Shown: piece after piece, positions 45,450-55,225 of the stretch
How the letters are laid out: each line of letters begins with the position of its first letter
Position numbering within the stretch: position 1 is the stretch's first letter
DNA from: Acinetobacter pittii
GTDB taxonomy: Bacteria > Pseudomonadota > Gammaproteobacteria > Pseudomonadales > Moraxellaceae
DNA: 64,000 nt
Reading direction: 5' to 3'
Assembly: GCF_034064985.1 (NCBI RefSeq)
Contig: NZ_CP139249.1
Location: 1,302,001 to 1,366,000, forward strand
The notes under the pieces: model-generated
What the model saw: the letters and a program-made list of their open reading frames with translations, nothing else
Database searches by the model: none
What the model was told of the DNA's origin: nothing
Position numbers and translations under genes: made by a program

Positions 45450-46316
45450 AAGATTTGGAGCAGGGGATTGATAGGTAAAGCTAAAACTCAAACTTAACAG
45501 GGTAATTAATATGACCGAGTAGAGGAAAAAGCGTTTAGCCCAGAGTTGATCATTTTCGGCCTTAAATCCAATAACTGATAAATATAACCAATAGGCTGTT
45601 AAAGCATTAAAGGTAATTAAAAAGAATACATTGGTGTAGCCAAAACAATATAACCCATTCAAAACAGCTGCAAATAATAGAATATAGATTACACATTCAA
45701 TTTTCGTACGATAAATAGAACGTGCTACAGGCAAAATTGGAATTCCTGCATTCTTGTAATCATCAAAACGATAAATTGCAATTGCCCAAGAGTGAGGCAT
45801 TTGCCATAAAGCGTATGCTAAAAACAAAAGCAGGGCTGCCACATCAAATTGATGAGTTACTGCTGTATAACCAATAACAGGAGGGCTCGCTCCGGAGATG
45901 CTACCAATGACGGTTTGATGGATTGAGGTGCGTTTGGTCCACAAACTATAAAAACCGACATAGACAATGAAACCAATCATTGCAAACAAAAATGCATAAC
46001 CATTTACACCGAACCACAAAATGCTAAAACCAATTACTCCAAGTACTAATGCATATATCAGCGCAACAGTAGGAGAGATTGTTTTTTTAACAAGTGCGCG
46101 GTTTTGGGTGCGCTGCATCTTTGTATCAATATCTTGATCGATAATGTTATTAACCACACACCCAGAAGCCACAACTAAAGTTGTCCCAAGTAGGGTGAGA
46201 AGTAATAATAAGATGTCTATAGAGCCTTGGGCGGCTAAGAAAAAGCCGCCCAAGGTGGTAATGAAATTACCGAAGAGAATTCCTGGTTTAGTCAGGAATA
46301 GATATTTTTTCAACAT
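45438..46316 (-). CDS. cyoE: Protoheme IX farnesyltransferase (heme O synthase)
   Basis: The 292-residue UbiA-family membrane enzyme adds a farnesyl group to heme b to make heme O for cytochrome bo oxidase. The prenyl-diphosphate motif NNIIDQDIDTKMQRTQNR and the second aspartate-rich YRFDDYKNAGIPILP are visible, with about eight helices. It lies 10 bases after cyoD in cyoABCDE. Confidence 0.96.
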   Translation of the reverse strand: MLKKYLFLTKPGILFGNFITTLGGFFLAAQGSIDILLLLLTLLGTTLVVASGCVVNNIIDQDIDTKMQRTQNRALVKKTISPTVALIYALVLGVIGFSILWFGVNGYAFLFAMIGFIVYVGFYSLWTKRTSIHQTVIGSISGASPPVIGYTAVTHQFDVAALLLFLAYALWQMPHSWAIAIYRFDDYKNAGIPILPVARSIYRTKIECVIYILLFAAVLNGLYCFGYTNVFFLITFNALTAYWLYLSVIGFKAENDQLWAKRFFLYSVILITLLSLSFSFTYQSPAPNLPLF

Positions 46317-46326
46317 GACAATCAGT

Positions 46327-46656
46327 TTAGATCATCATATTGTAGTGAAGGTAATTCATAATCCACACAGAACCGATTAAAAGTACAGCGATACATAGGA
46401 TTGTGTAGATGAATGCAATCATATTCCAACGTTGTTCAGATGATGTATTCATGTGTAAGAAGTACACAAGCTGTACAAGAACCTGAGCAACCGCAGTGAT
46501 CGCAATCACAGTAACTAAAAGACCACGACTGAAACCACCCATCATCACCATCCCAAACGGGATGATGGTGAGGATAACAGAAAGGATAAATCCAACAGTG
46601 TATTGCTTAAAGTTACCGTGTGACGCACCAGCAGCATTATGCTCATGACTACTCAT
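46327..46656 (-). CDS. cyoD: Cytochrome o ubiquinol oxidase subunit IV
   Basis: A 109-residue protein with three transmembrane helices (about 17-38, 45-67, 78-100). The frame opens at 46701, but the true start is [10 protein letters not shown] at 46656, whose ATG overlaps the cyoC stop by one base (TAATG). It stabilises the oxidase complex. Confidence 0.94.
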   Translation of the reverse strand: MSSHEHNAAGASHGNFKQYTVGFILSVILTIIPFGMVMMGGFSRGLLVTVIAITAVAQVLVQLVYFLHMNTSSEQRWNMIAFIYTILCIAVLLIGSVWIMNYLHYNMMI

Positions 46657-47276
46657 TAGAGAACTCCCAGTAAGTAAACGACGCTGAATACACAGATCCA
46701 AACGATGTCAAGGAAGTGCCAGAACAAGCTTAAGCAAGCAAGACGACGTGTATTCGGTAAAGTCAAACCTTTAGTTTTGATTTGATACATTAATACAAGC
46801 ATCCATACTAAACCAGAAGTTACGTGGATACCGTGTGTACCAACCAAAGTAAAGAACGATGATAAGAATGCACTGTGAGTTGGACCATGACCTTCTTCTA
46901 CAAGGTGATGGAATTCATAGAGTTCCATACCGATGAAGGTCGCACCAAAAAGGAATGTAATAAATAACCAAGTGATCACTTGATTTACATTCTTTTTATA
47001 AGATGCAAGTACAGCAAAACCGAAAGTTACCGATGAAATCAATAAGGCAAATGTTTCAGTTAACACGTAGCCTAATGATTCATGGAATAGGTCATATGCA
47101 CTTGGAGTCCCTGCTGGAACATGACTGCTTAATACAGCGAACGCAATGAAGAGTGATCCGAAAAGAATCAAGTCACTCATCAAGTATGTCCAGAAACCAA
47201 AAACCGTTAAATCAGTATCATCATGTTCATGATGACCGTCATGGCCGTGGTTGTCGTGATGAAGTACTTCAGCCAT
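46656..47276 (-). CDS. cyoC: Cytochrome o ubiquinol oxidase subunit III
   Basis: A 206-residue protein with five membrane helices and the subunit III signatures [21 protein letters not shown] and [18 protein letters not shown] (here [15 protein letters not shown]). The N-terminus is rich in His and Asp. It is four bases after cyoB and overlaps cyoD. Confidence 0.96.
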   Translation of the reverse strand: MAEVLHHDNHGHDGHHEHDDTDLTVFGFWTYLMSDLILFGSLFIAFAVLSSHVPAGTPSAYDLFHESLGYVLTETFALLISSVTFGFAVLASYKKNVNQVITWLFITFLFGATFIGMELYEFHHLVEEGHGPTHSAFLSSFFTLVGTHGIHVTSGLVWMLVLMYQIKTKGLTLPNTRRLACLSLFWHFLDIVWICVFSVVYLLGVL

Positions 47277-47280
47277 TTCC

Positions 47281-49272
47281 TTAGTCCTTCTTCAAGTGTT
47301 TTTCAAGTAAAGCATAGCGTTCGTTTTCAATACGCTCAACTTCAGCAGCAGGAACGTAGTAGTCAACATTCTTAGTGAATGAGCTTACGATCAAGCTAAC
47401 AACAGCTGCAACGAATGAAACAACAACGAGCCACCAAATATGCCAGATGAGTGCAAAGCCAAGAAGAGTAATGAACATTGCAATGACAAAACCAGCAGCA
47501 CGATCAGTCGGCATGTGGATGTCTTCATATTTAGTGTTACGTGCGTATGCTACACCATTTTCTTTGTCAGTCCAGAAACGGTCAATACCGCTTGCATCTG
47601 GTTCATGCGCAAAGTTATAGAACGGAGCAGGGGAAGAGGTCGCCCATTCAAGCGTACGAGCATCCCATGGATCGCCAGTAAGGTCCATGTTGTCTTTACG
47701 TTGTAAGAAACCAACGATGATTTGCATTAAGAAACATGCAATACCAATCGCAACAAGAACAGCACCAAATAATGCAATCGCAAGGTACGGATCCCACTCA
47801 GGGTTGTCATATGTATTCAAACGACGAGTCATACCCATGAAACCAAGGATATAAAGTGGCATGAATGCAAAATAGAAACCGAAGAACCAGAACCAGAACG
47901 CAGCTTTACCCCATGCTTCATTGAGCTTCCAACCAAACATTTTTGGCCAGTAGTAAATGATGCCGGCAAACATACCGAACACCACACCACCGATAATTAC
48001 GTTATGGAAGTGAGCGATCAAGAATAATGAGTTGTGTACCAAGAAGTCCGCAGGTGGAACAGCCATAAGTACACCAGTTAAACCACCGATACCGAATGTT
48101 ACAAGGAAGCCAAGCGTCCATAACATTGGAGTAGTAAAGGTGATGCGACCTTTATACATGGTGAATAACCAAGAGAAGATTTTCACACCAGTAGGAATCG
48201 CAATAACCATGGTCATGATACCGAAGAACGCGTTAACGTTCGCACCAGCACCCATGGTGAAGAAGTGGTGAAGCCATACAACGAACGCAAGAACAGTAAT
48301 CGCGATAGTTGCATACACCATAGACTTGTAACCGAACAACGCTTTACGAGAGAAGGTTGCAACGATTTCTGAGTATAGACCAAATGCTGGTAATACCAAG
48401 ATATATACTTCAGGGTGACCCCATGTCCAGATCAAGTTCACATAAAGCATAGGGCTACCGCCAAGCTCATTTGTGAAGAAATGGAAGCCGAAGTAACGGT
48501 CAAGAGTAAGCATTGCAAGAGTACCTGTTAATACAGGGAACGATGCAATGATTAATACAGCCGTACAAAGTGAAGTCCACGTGAAAATAGGCATGTCCAT
48601 TAATTTCATGCCAGGCGCACGCATTTTGATGATGGTAACGAAGAAGTTAACACCAGATAAAAGCGTACCTAGACCAGAAACCTGAAGTGCCCAGATATAG
48701 TAGTCGACACCTACACCAGGAGAATATTGAATGCCAGAAAGAGGAGGGTAAGCCATCCAACCAGTCGCAGCAAATTCACCTAATACAAGTGAAAGCATCA
48801 TTAAACCAGCAGCGCCTGCGAATAACCAGAAGCTTAAAGAGTTTAATAATGGGAAAGCAACGTCGCGAGCACCAATCTGTAAAGGTACAGAGATGTTCAT
48901 CATACCTACAACGAGGCCCATTGCTACGAAGAAGATCATGATTACACCGTGTGCGGTGAAGATCTGGTCGTAGTGGTCAGGATGTAGATAACCTTCGCCG
49001 CCACCTTTAGCGAGGAAAAGTTGTAAACGCATCATGATCGCATCGGCGAAACCACGCAGAAGCATAACAACAGATACGATGATATACATGATACCAATCT
49101 TTTTGTGGTCTACCGTAATAAACCACTCATTCCACAAATATCCCCATTTTTTGAAATAGGTGATACCGCCAAGCACTGCAATTGCACCAATTGCCATAAG
49201 GACCATGGTGACAAGTACGATTGGCTCTGTCGGGATAGAGTCCCAACCCAGTTTACCAAAAATCATATCCAT
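47281..49272 (-). CDS. cyoB: Cytochrome o ubiquinol oxidase subunit I
   Basis: The 663-residue catalytic subunit has heme ligands and the CuB site in [17 protein letters not shown] (His-Tyr crosslink region) and [11 protein letters not shown], then [12 protein letters not shown] for hemes b and o3. It reduces oxygen to water and pumps protons. [24 protein letters not shown] matches E. coli CyoB, and length (663) is the same. Confidence 0.97.
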   Translation of the reverse strand: MDMIFGKLGWDSIPTEPIVLVTMVLMAIGAIAVLGGITYFKKWGYLWNEWFITVDHKKIGIMYIIVSVVMLLRGFADAIMMRLQLFLAKGGGEGYLHPDHYDQIFTAHGVIMIFFVAMGLVVGMMNISVPLQIGARDVAFPLLNSLSFWLFAGAAGLMMLSLVLGEFAATGWMAYPPLSGIQYSPGVGVDYYIWALQVSGLGTLLSGVNFFVTIIKMRAPGMKLMDMPIFTWTSLCTAVLIIASFPVLTGTLAMLTLDRYFGFHFFTNELGGSPMLYVNLIWTWGHPEVYILVLPAFGLYSEIVATFSRKALFGYKSMVYATIAITVLAFVVWLHHFFTMGAGANVNAFFGIMTMVIAIPTGVKIFSWLFTMYKGRITFTTPMLWTLGFLVTFGIGGLTGVLMAVPPADFLVHNSLFLIAHFHNVIIGGVVFGMFAGIIYYWPKMFGWKLNEAWGKAAFWFWFFGFYFAFMPLYILGFMGMTRRLNTYDNPEWDPYLAIALFGAVLVAIGIACFLMQIIVGFLQRKDNMDLTGDPWDARTLEWATSSPAPFYNFAHEPDASGIDRFWTDKENGVAYARNTKYEDIHMPTDRAAGFVIAMFITLLGFALIWHIWWLVVVSFVAAVVSLIVSSFTKNVDYYVPAAEVERIENERYALLEKHLKKD

Positions 49273-49275
49273 GTC

Positions 49276-50328
49276 TTATTCCCCTTGAGCAGCGTGTTCA
49301 GCTGCAGCATGAGTGTCAGCTGTTGCGTGTTCAGCAGAGTGGTCAACACCATGATAGTTACTCATATAGTGGTTGATAATTGTTTCAAACAATTTTGGTT
49401 CAACTGAAGAGTAATAAGTCACAGGGTGTGGCTTAGTCGGGAACGGTTTCATAGCTTCAGCTTTAGCAAGCGCTTCTTGATCACCAGCAGCTTTAGCACG
49501 ATTTACTAAATGCTCAATCTGATGCTTAGAGCGGTCACCATCACGTAAGGTTGCCAATTCAGCTTGGTCAAGCGTAGTTTTTTGAACTGCTTCTGGGTTA
49601 ATGGTTGAACCATTACCTGCTTTAACCGCTGCTACCCATTCATTGAATTGTTGCTCTGTAACGCTATGCGCCTTGAAACGCATTTGAGAGAAACCGTAAC
49701 CTGAGTAGTTAGAAGAGAAACCACGATATACACCAGTTTCATTTGCTAACAAATGAAGGTGAGTTTGCATACCTGCCATTGCATAAATCTGGCCGCCTAA
49801 CTGTGGAATGAAGAATGAGTTCATTGTAAAGTTAGAAGTGATTTTAAAGCTTAACGGAGTTTTTTCAGGGAAACGTACTTCGTTAACTGTTGCAATGTTT
49901 TGTTCAGGATAAATAAAGATCCACTTAAACTGTTCAGCAACAACTTGAATAGTTAAAGGTGCTTTATCTGATTCTAAAGGACGGTATGGGTCATACTTGT
50001 GGGAACCCCACCAAGTTAACCAAGCTAAAATACCAATAATAATGACAGGGATACCCCATACTACAACTTCAATTGCAGTTGAGTGTGCCCATGTAGGTTT
50101 ATAGTCTGCATCTTTATTTGACGCGCGATATTTCCAACCAAACCATAATGCCATGATGATTGAAGGAATCACCACAAGTAACATTAAATAGATCGCAGTC
50201 ATCATAAGGTCACTTTGACCTTGACCAACTGGACCTTTAGAGTTTAGAAGTACCATATCACCACCACACCCAGTCAAAAGTGCAGCAAGCGTTGATAAAG
50301 ACAATACAGCTAAAATCGTTTGTCTCAT
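49276..50328 (-). CDS. cyoA: Cytochrome o ubiquinol oxidase subunit II
   Basis: The 350-residue lipoprotein has a lipobox LLTGC (Cys21), two helices (about 43-64 and 85-107) and a periplasmic cupredoxin-like domain without CuA ligands (VVAEQFKWIFIYPEQNIATVNEVRFP, FIPQLGGQIYAMAGM). The tail is His- and Ala-rich (HGVDHSAEHATADTHAAAEHA), longer than in E. coli. It leads the cyoABCDE operon on the minus strand. Confidence 0.96.
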   Translation of the reverse strand: MRQTILAVLSLSTLAALLTGCGGDMVLLNSKGPVGQGQSDLMMTAIYLMLLVVIPSIIMALWFGWKYRASNKDADYKPTWAHSTAIEVVVWGIPVIIIGILAWLTWWGSHKYDPYRPLESDKAPLTIQVVAEQFKWIFIYPEQNIATVNEVRFPEKTPLSFKITSNFTMNSFFIPQLGGQIYAMAGMQTHLHLLANETGVYRGFSSNYSGYGFSQMRFKAHSVTEQQFNEWVAAVKAGNGSTINPEAVQKTTLDQAELATLRDGDRSKHQIEHLVNRAKAAGDQEALAKAEAMKPFPTKPHPVTYYSSVEPKLFETIINHYMSNYHGVDHSAEHATADTHAAAEHAAQGE

Positions 50329-50580
50329 TTTACAACCTCGGTGAAGAGTCCCATTCCCTAATTAAATATGGGATAGCGATTAAAGTGTCGCATGATTGAG
50401 AACGCTAATTCTAAAATTTAGACTTCTCAATTATATGACACCGCTACGTTGTAGGGCATTATGCCTCATATCGACAAACTAAGCTATACATAAAGTAGGC
50501 TGAAATAATTGTTTTAAAACCCGATTTTTTTTGTAGGGTATCTAATTTCAAAAGAGCTTTTATTTAAATATCAACTCTCT
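50329..50580. other. Intergenic region upstream of cyoA
   Basis: About 250 bases before the RDD-gene terminator. A TATAAT appears on the minus strand near 50435-50440 without a matching -35 at 16-18 bases, so activation by a regulator is plausible. A poly-T tract occurs at about 50524-50531. No gene seen. Confidence 0.5.
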
Positions 50581-50584
50581 ATAG

Positions 50585-50617
50585 AAAAAAGGAGGCGGGG
50601 TGCCTCCTCTTTTTTTA
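50585..50617. terminator. Terminator downstream of the RDD gene
   Basis: AAAAAAGGAGGC at 50585-50596 and GCCTCCTCTTTTTT flank a short loop, with A- and T-runs on either side. Confidence 0.9.
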
Positions 50618-50644
50618 GACATTAAATGAATGAGTCATTCACTA

Positions 50645-51400
50645 TCATTTGATCACTTTTGTTCTTGCAATTTTGTCATGTAAAGCTTGTCGCTTTTGTC
50701 CTAATGCAAAAGCGTAGTCAATAATTGTACTGATCGGCATAAACAGTAAGTTTAATATGATAAAAACAATACTTCTTAATAAGAAGATGCGAGTTAAATT
50801 AACCTTGCTATTGTCCTCAGCATCTACAATTTTAATTCCAACGATTTTCTTACCTATACTTTGCCCAAACTTTGTTAAAAGGATGGCTTGAATTGCAAGC
50901 ATAATTACGACGTAAACAAGCATTGAATGCCAAGCTTCTATCGGAATTAAAGTAAAAAGTTGTTGTTGCAATTCTGCAGCTTTGGTCGATGCGACTTCGG
51001 TGGATTGCATTTGTTTTTGCAATTCGAATAGTTGCTTATATTGAGTTTCATTAAAGAAAAAAGAAGGAATTGCAGCGATTGGTAACCATAGCAATAAATC
51101 AATAATTTTTGCTAAAGCCCGAGCTGGAATAGATGCAAGTTCATGAACTTTAGCTTCTACACGAATTTGACGAATAGTTTCATTAGTTGAAGTATTCGTG
51201 CTTATTGGAGGTACAGAATAACCACTAGGTTGATATACAAGTTTACCTTGGGTTAATTCTCCTAAAGCTTTCCATTCTGTCATGCCTTCATGCCAAGCTA
51301 AATCAGTTAACAAAATTTGTTGGCTAGCCAACATTTGATTTACTTGTTCTAAAGTATAAGGCCCAGCTTGTTGATTATTACGTGCCAAGTAAATTTGCAT
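50645..51400 (-). CDS. GYF_2 and RDD domain membrane protein
   Basis: The 251-residue protein starts with a GYF_2/DUF4339 domain (YLARNNQQAGPYTLEQVNQM, WHEGMTEWKALGEL; residues about 1-52) followed by an RDD domain with three helices (about 99-116, 164-183, 207-228), including ARALAKIIDLLLWLPIAA and GKKIVGIKIVD. RDD proteins may be transporters or stress-related membrane proteins. Gene stands alone between ppsA and cyo. Function unknown. Confidence 0.87.
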   Translation of the reverse strand: MQIYLARNNQQAGPYTLEQVNQMLASQQILLTDLAWHEGMTEWKALGELTQGKLVYQPSGYSVPPISTNTSTNETIRQIRVEAKVHELASIPARALAKIIDLLLWLPIAAIPSFFFNETQYKQLFELQKQMQSTEVASTKAAELQQQLFTLIPIEAWHSMLVYVVIMLAIQAILLTKFGQSIGKKIVGIKIVDAEDNSKVNLTRIFLLRSIVFIILNLLFMPISTIIDYAFALGQKRQALHDKIARTKVIK

Positions 51401-51427
51401 AAATAAAAATTCTCTATTCTAAAGATG

Positions 51428-51458
51428 AAAAAAGACCCACGGATGGGCCTTTTTTTAT
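51428..51458 (-). terminator. ppsA terminator
   Basis: AAAAGACCCA at 51430-51439 pairs with TGGGCCTTTT (51444-51453) with one mismatch; on the minus strand TTTTTTC follows. Confidence 0.88.
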
Positions 51459-51464
51459 AACTTA

Positions 51465-53852
51465 TTAGATTTGCTTGATTTTTTCTTCAGCAAGGAAGAA
51501 CCATGTATCTAAAACTGAGTCTGGGTTAAGAGAGACAGATTCAATACCTTGTTCCATTAACCATTTTGCAAGATCCGGATGGTCTGAAGGACCCTGGCCA
51601 CAGATACCTACATATTTACCTGCTTTACGGCAGGCATGGATTGCCATTGAAAGAAGTGCTTTAACCGCTGCGTCACGTTCATCAAATAAATGTGAAACAA
51701 TACCTGAGTCACGGTCAAGACCTAATGTTAACTGAGTTAAGTCATTAGAACCGATAGAGAAGCCATCAAAGTGTTCAAGGAATTGTTCAGCTAACAAGGC
51801 ATTAGTTGGTAATTCACACATCATGATTACTTTTAAGCCATTTTCGCCACGTTTCAAGCCATTTTGTGCAAGTAATTCAATAACGCGTTTTGCTTCAGAT
51901 ACTGTGCGTACAAAAGGAATCATGATTTGAATGTTGGTAAGACCCATTTCATCACGAACTTTCTTAAGTGCACGGCATTCTAATTCGAAACAATCACGGA
52001 AGTTATCAGATACATAACGGCTAGCACCACGGAAACCGAGCATTGGGTTTTCTTCTTCAGGCTCGTATAACTTACCGCCAATTAAGTTTGCGTATTCGTT
52101 TGACTTGAAGTCAGACATACGAACGATCACTGGCTTGTCACCAAATGCAGCAGCAAGAGTTGCAATACCTTCAACTAATTTTTCAACATAGAAGTCTACA
52201 GGTGACGCATAACCTGCAGTACGCGTTAGAACCGCAGCGCGAGTTTCACGAGGTAGGCTGTCAATGTTGAGTAGGGCTTTAGGATGCACACCGATCATAC
52301 GGTTAATAATGAACTCAAGACGAGCAAGACCAATACCTTCATTTGGAATTTGAGCAAAGTCAAATGCACGGTCAGGGTTACCTACGTTCATCATAATTTT
52401 GAACGAAAGTTTAGGCATAGATTCAATTGAGTTGCGTTGAACTTCGAAATCTAATGCACCTTCGTAAATGAAACCTGTATCACCTTCAGCACAAGAAACA
52501 GTTACTTCTTGACCGTCAGTTAATACTTCTGTTGCGTTACCGCAACCAACAATAGCTGGTACACCAAGTTCACGTGCAATAATTGCTGCGTGACATGTAC
52601 GACCACCACGGTTAGTGATAATTGCAGCAGCACGTTTCATTACCGGTTCCCAGTCAGGATCGGTCATATCAGATACAAGAACGTCGCCTTCTTGAACTTT
52701 GTCCATTTCTTTAATTGAGTTAACAATACGGACTTTACCAGAACCAATACGTTGACCAATTGAACGGCCTTCACAAAGAACAGTACCTCTTTGTTTGAGA
52801 AGGTAGCGTTCCATAGTGCCTACATTTTGGCGGCTTTTTACAGTTTCAGGACGAGCTTGAACAATATAAATTTGACCGTCATCACCGTCTTTTGCCCATT
52901 CGATGTCCATTGGTGCACCGTAATGTTGTTCGATGATAAGCGCTTGTTTTGCAAGCTCTTGTAGTTCATGGTCATTTAAAGCGAATTGTTGGCGATCTTG
53001 TTTCTCAACATCAACAACAACAACAGATTTACCCGCAGAACCTTCTTCACCATAAATCATTTTTTGGTGTTTAGAGCCAAGATTGCGGCGTAAAACAGAA
53101 TGTCTACCAGCATTTAATAATGGCTTAGATAAGTAAAATTCATCAGGGTTAACCGCACCTTGTACAACCATTTCACCTAAACCGTAAGATGCTGTAATAA
53201 ATACAACATCACGGAAACCAGATTCTGTATCAAGTGTAAACATTACACCCGCAGCGCCAGTTTCAGAACGAACCATGCGTTGTACACCTGCAGACAATGC
53301 CACAACATCATGATCGAAGCCTTGGTGTACACGGTAAGAAATTGCACGGTCATTATATAAAGAAGCGAATACTTCTTTGATCGCAATAAGTACGTTATCA
53401 ATACCGCGAATGTTCAAGAAAGTTTCTTGTTGACCCGCGAAAGATGCATCTGGTAAATCTTCAGCAGTTGCAGATGAACGAACGGCAACCGCGATATCAG
53501 GGTTGCCGTTAGAAAGTGCTGTAAAAGCGGCGCGAATTTCTTGTTCTAAGGTTGCAGTGAGTGGAGTCTCTACAATCCATTGACGAATTTTAGCGCCTGT
53601 TTCTGCAAGAGCATTTACGTCATCAACGTTGAGTTGAGCAAGTTCTGCTTGAATTCGAGCGTTAAGACCACTTTGGTCTAAGAACTCACGATAGGCAGCA
53701 GCAGTAGTTGCAAAGCCACCCGGTACCGATACACCAGCATTTGATAAATGGCTGATCATTTCACCCAAAGATGAGTTTTTCCCACCTACGAGTTCGACAT
53801 CGTGTTTCCCTAATTTTTCTAGACCGATTACGCGCGCTTCCAAAGTTTTCAC
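51465..53852 (-). CDS. ppsA: Phosphoenolpyruvate synthase
   Basis: The 795-residue enzyme makes PEP from pyruvate and ATP in gluconeogenesis. The N-terminal ATP-binding domain has [13 protein letters not shown] and [23 protein letters not shown] (read as [13 protein letters not shown]); the phosphohistidine domain has [16 protein letters not shown] with the catalytic His near 424; the C-terminal PEP domain ends in [19 protein letters not shown]. Length equals E. coli (792). Divergent from its regulator ppsR. Confidence 0.97.
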   Translation of the reverse strand: MKTLEARVIGLEKLGKHDVELVGGKNSSLGEMISHLSNAGVSVPGGFATTAAAYREFLDQSGLNARIQAELAQLNVDDVNALAETGAKIRQWIVETPLTATLEQEIRAAFTALSNGNPDIAVAVRSSATAEDLPDASFAGQQETFLNIRGIDNVLIAIKEVFASLYNDRAISYRVHQGFDHDVVALSAGVQRMVRSETGAAGVMFTLDTESGFRDVVFITASYGLGEMVVQGAVNPDEFYLSKPLLNAGRHSVLRRNLGSKHQKMIYGEEGSAGKSVVVVDVEKQDRQQFALNDHELQELAKQALIIEQHYGAPMDIEWAKDGDDGQIYIVQARPETVKSRQNVGTMERYLLKQRGTVLCEGRSIGQRIGSGKVRIVNSIKEMDKVQEGDVLVSDMTDPDWEPVMKRAAAIITNRGGRTCHAAIIARELGVPAIVGCGNATEVLTDGQEVTVSCAEGDTGFIYEGALDFEVQRNSIESMPKLSFKIMMNVGNPDRAFDFAQIPNEGIGLARLEFIINRMIGVHPKALLNIDSLPRETRAAVLTRTAGYASPVDFYVEKLVEGIATLAAAFGDKPVIVRMSDFKSNEYANLIGGKLYEPEEENPMLGFRGASRYVSDNFRDCFELECRALKKVRDEMGLTNIQIMIPFVRTVSEAKRVIELLAQNGLKRGENGLKVIMMCELPTNALLAEQFLEHFDGFSIGSNDLTQLTLGLDRDSGIVSHLFDERDAAVKALLSMAIHACRKAGKYVGICGQGPSDHPDLAKWLMEQGIESVSLNPDSVLDTWFFLAEEKIKQI

Positions 53853-53999
53853 TCCACTTTTGCAGTATTAATGTCTATCTTGGCATGAAATTATAAAAAT
53901 AAAGTGCTTAGTTGAGAATTATACTAAGCGACAGTCATGTAAGATCAGTTTACTATAAAGATTATATAGCACTAAGACAAATGTTTAAGGAGAATTTTA

Positions 54000-54836
54000 A
54001 TGTCAGAAAGTAAACAATTTAAGCGGAGTGTTTTTTTTATTTCTGATGGAACTGCAATTACTGCCGAGACTCTTGGACATTCGTTATTAGCACAATTTCC
54101 CAATGTAGATTTTGATATTCACATCATGCCGTATATTACAACTGAAGAGGCGGCAATGGATGTGGTGGTTGAGATTAATCGGTGCCAAACCAAAGATGGT
54201 TGTCTACCTTTAGTATTTGATACTTTAGTCGATCCGCATGTGCGAGAGATTATTAATACAGCTAAAGCGGTTAATCTGGACGTGTTTGAAGGTTTAATTA
54301 GTAAACTTGAACAAGAGCTTGGGACACCACCAACAACATTGGTCGGACAGACCCATGCGGTAACCGATTCTGAATATTATAAAGCCCGTATCGATGCTGT
54401 TCATTTTGCGCTTGATAATGATGATGGAGCGCGTACTCGTCATTATGATAAAGCAGATTTAATCTTAATTGGAGTTTCCCGTTCGGGTAAAACGCCAACT
54501 TCTATTTACTTATCTCTTCAATTTGGTATTCGTGTTGCAAACTATCCATTAACTGAAGAAGATTTGGATGATAACCGTTTACCAGCAGTATTAAGAGCTC
54601 ATCGTAGTAAGTTATTTGGTTTAATGATTGATGCTGAGCGTTTGGTCGCAATTCGTAGTGAACGTAAAGCGAATAGCCGTTATGCAAGTTTTAGCCAATG
54701 CCAAATGGAGCTAAGAGCAATTGAAGGGATTTATATTTCAGAAGGCATTAAATATTTAAATGTGACTGAAATGTCAATTGAAGAGATTTCAACACGTATT
54801 TTACAGATGACAGGATTAAAACGTCGTATTGGTTAA
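54000..54836 (+). CDS. ppsR: PEP synthase regulatory kinase/pyrophosphorylase PpsR
   Basis: The 278-residue DUF299 protein phosphorylates and dephosphorylates PpsA on a threonine, switching it off and on with ADP and Pi. The P-loop GVSRSGKTPTS at 158-168, FFISDGTAITAETLGHSLL and GLISKLEQELG are the family hallmarks. AAGGAG precedes its start. It is divergent from ppsA across 147 bases. Confidence 0.95.
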   Translation: MSESKQFKRSVFFISDGTAITAETLGHSLLAQFPNVDFDIHIMPYITTEEAAMDVVVEINRCQTKDGCLPLVFDTLVDPHVREIINTAKAVNLDVFEGLISKLEQELGTPPTTLVGQTHAVTDSEYYKARIDAVHFALDNDDGARTRHYDKADLILIGVSRSGKTPTSIYLSLQFGIRVANYPLTEEDLDDNRLPAVLRAHRSKLFGLMIDAERLVAIRSERKANSRYASFSQCQMELRAIEGIYISEGIKYLNVTEMSIEEISTRILQMTGLKRRIG

Positions 54837-55225
54837 TTTAATCAAATATTTATTTTAACCATTCAATTTTTTTATATTAATTTATAAAATAAGTTGAATG
54901 GTTATTTACTCTATATCCTAGAAAGAAAAATAAAAGTTTTATATATAAAACTAAATATTATTAAATAGTTCTTATTGGTTATAAACCCGTAGTTTTTTGA
55001 AACTCATTTGTAAATTTAAATAATACTATTGAAAAGAAATGTATGTGTTTTATTACGCTGGAAAATAGTAATTATTTAATTTTTCTAAATATTTTAGAAA
55101 ATCATCCATAGAAAATCCATAATTTATAAAATGTTAAATAGATCACAATTTTTTGATGTTATGTGATTGGTTTTTGATTTTAATTATACTTTCCCACCTC
55201 GATATGGGACTATCCGATTATCAAA
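54837..55225. other. Intergenic region between ppsR and pgaA
   Basis: 389 very AT-rich bases. AACCATTCAA at 54857-54866 pairs with TTGAATGGTT at 54894-54903 with a 27-base AT-rich loop, a poor terminator candidate for ppsR. A TATACT near 55184-55189 could be the pgaA -10, but its -35 region is weak. No gene. Confidence 0.5.
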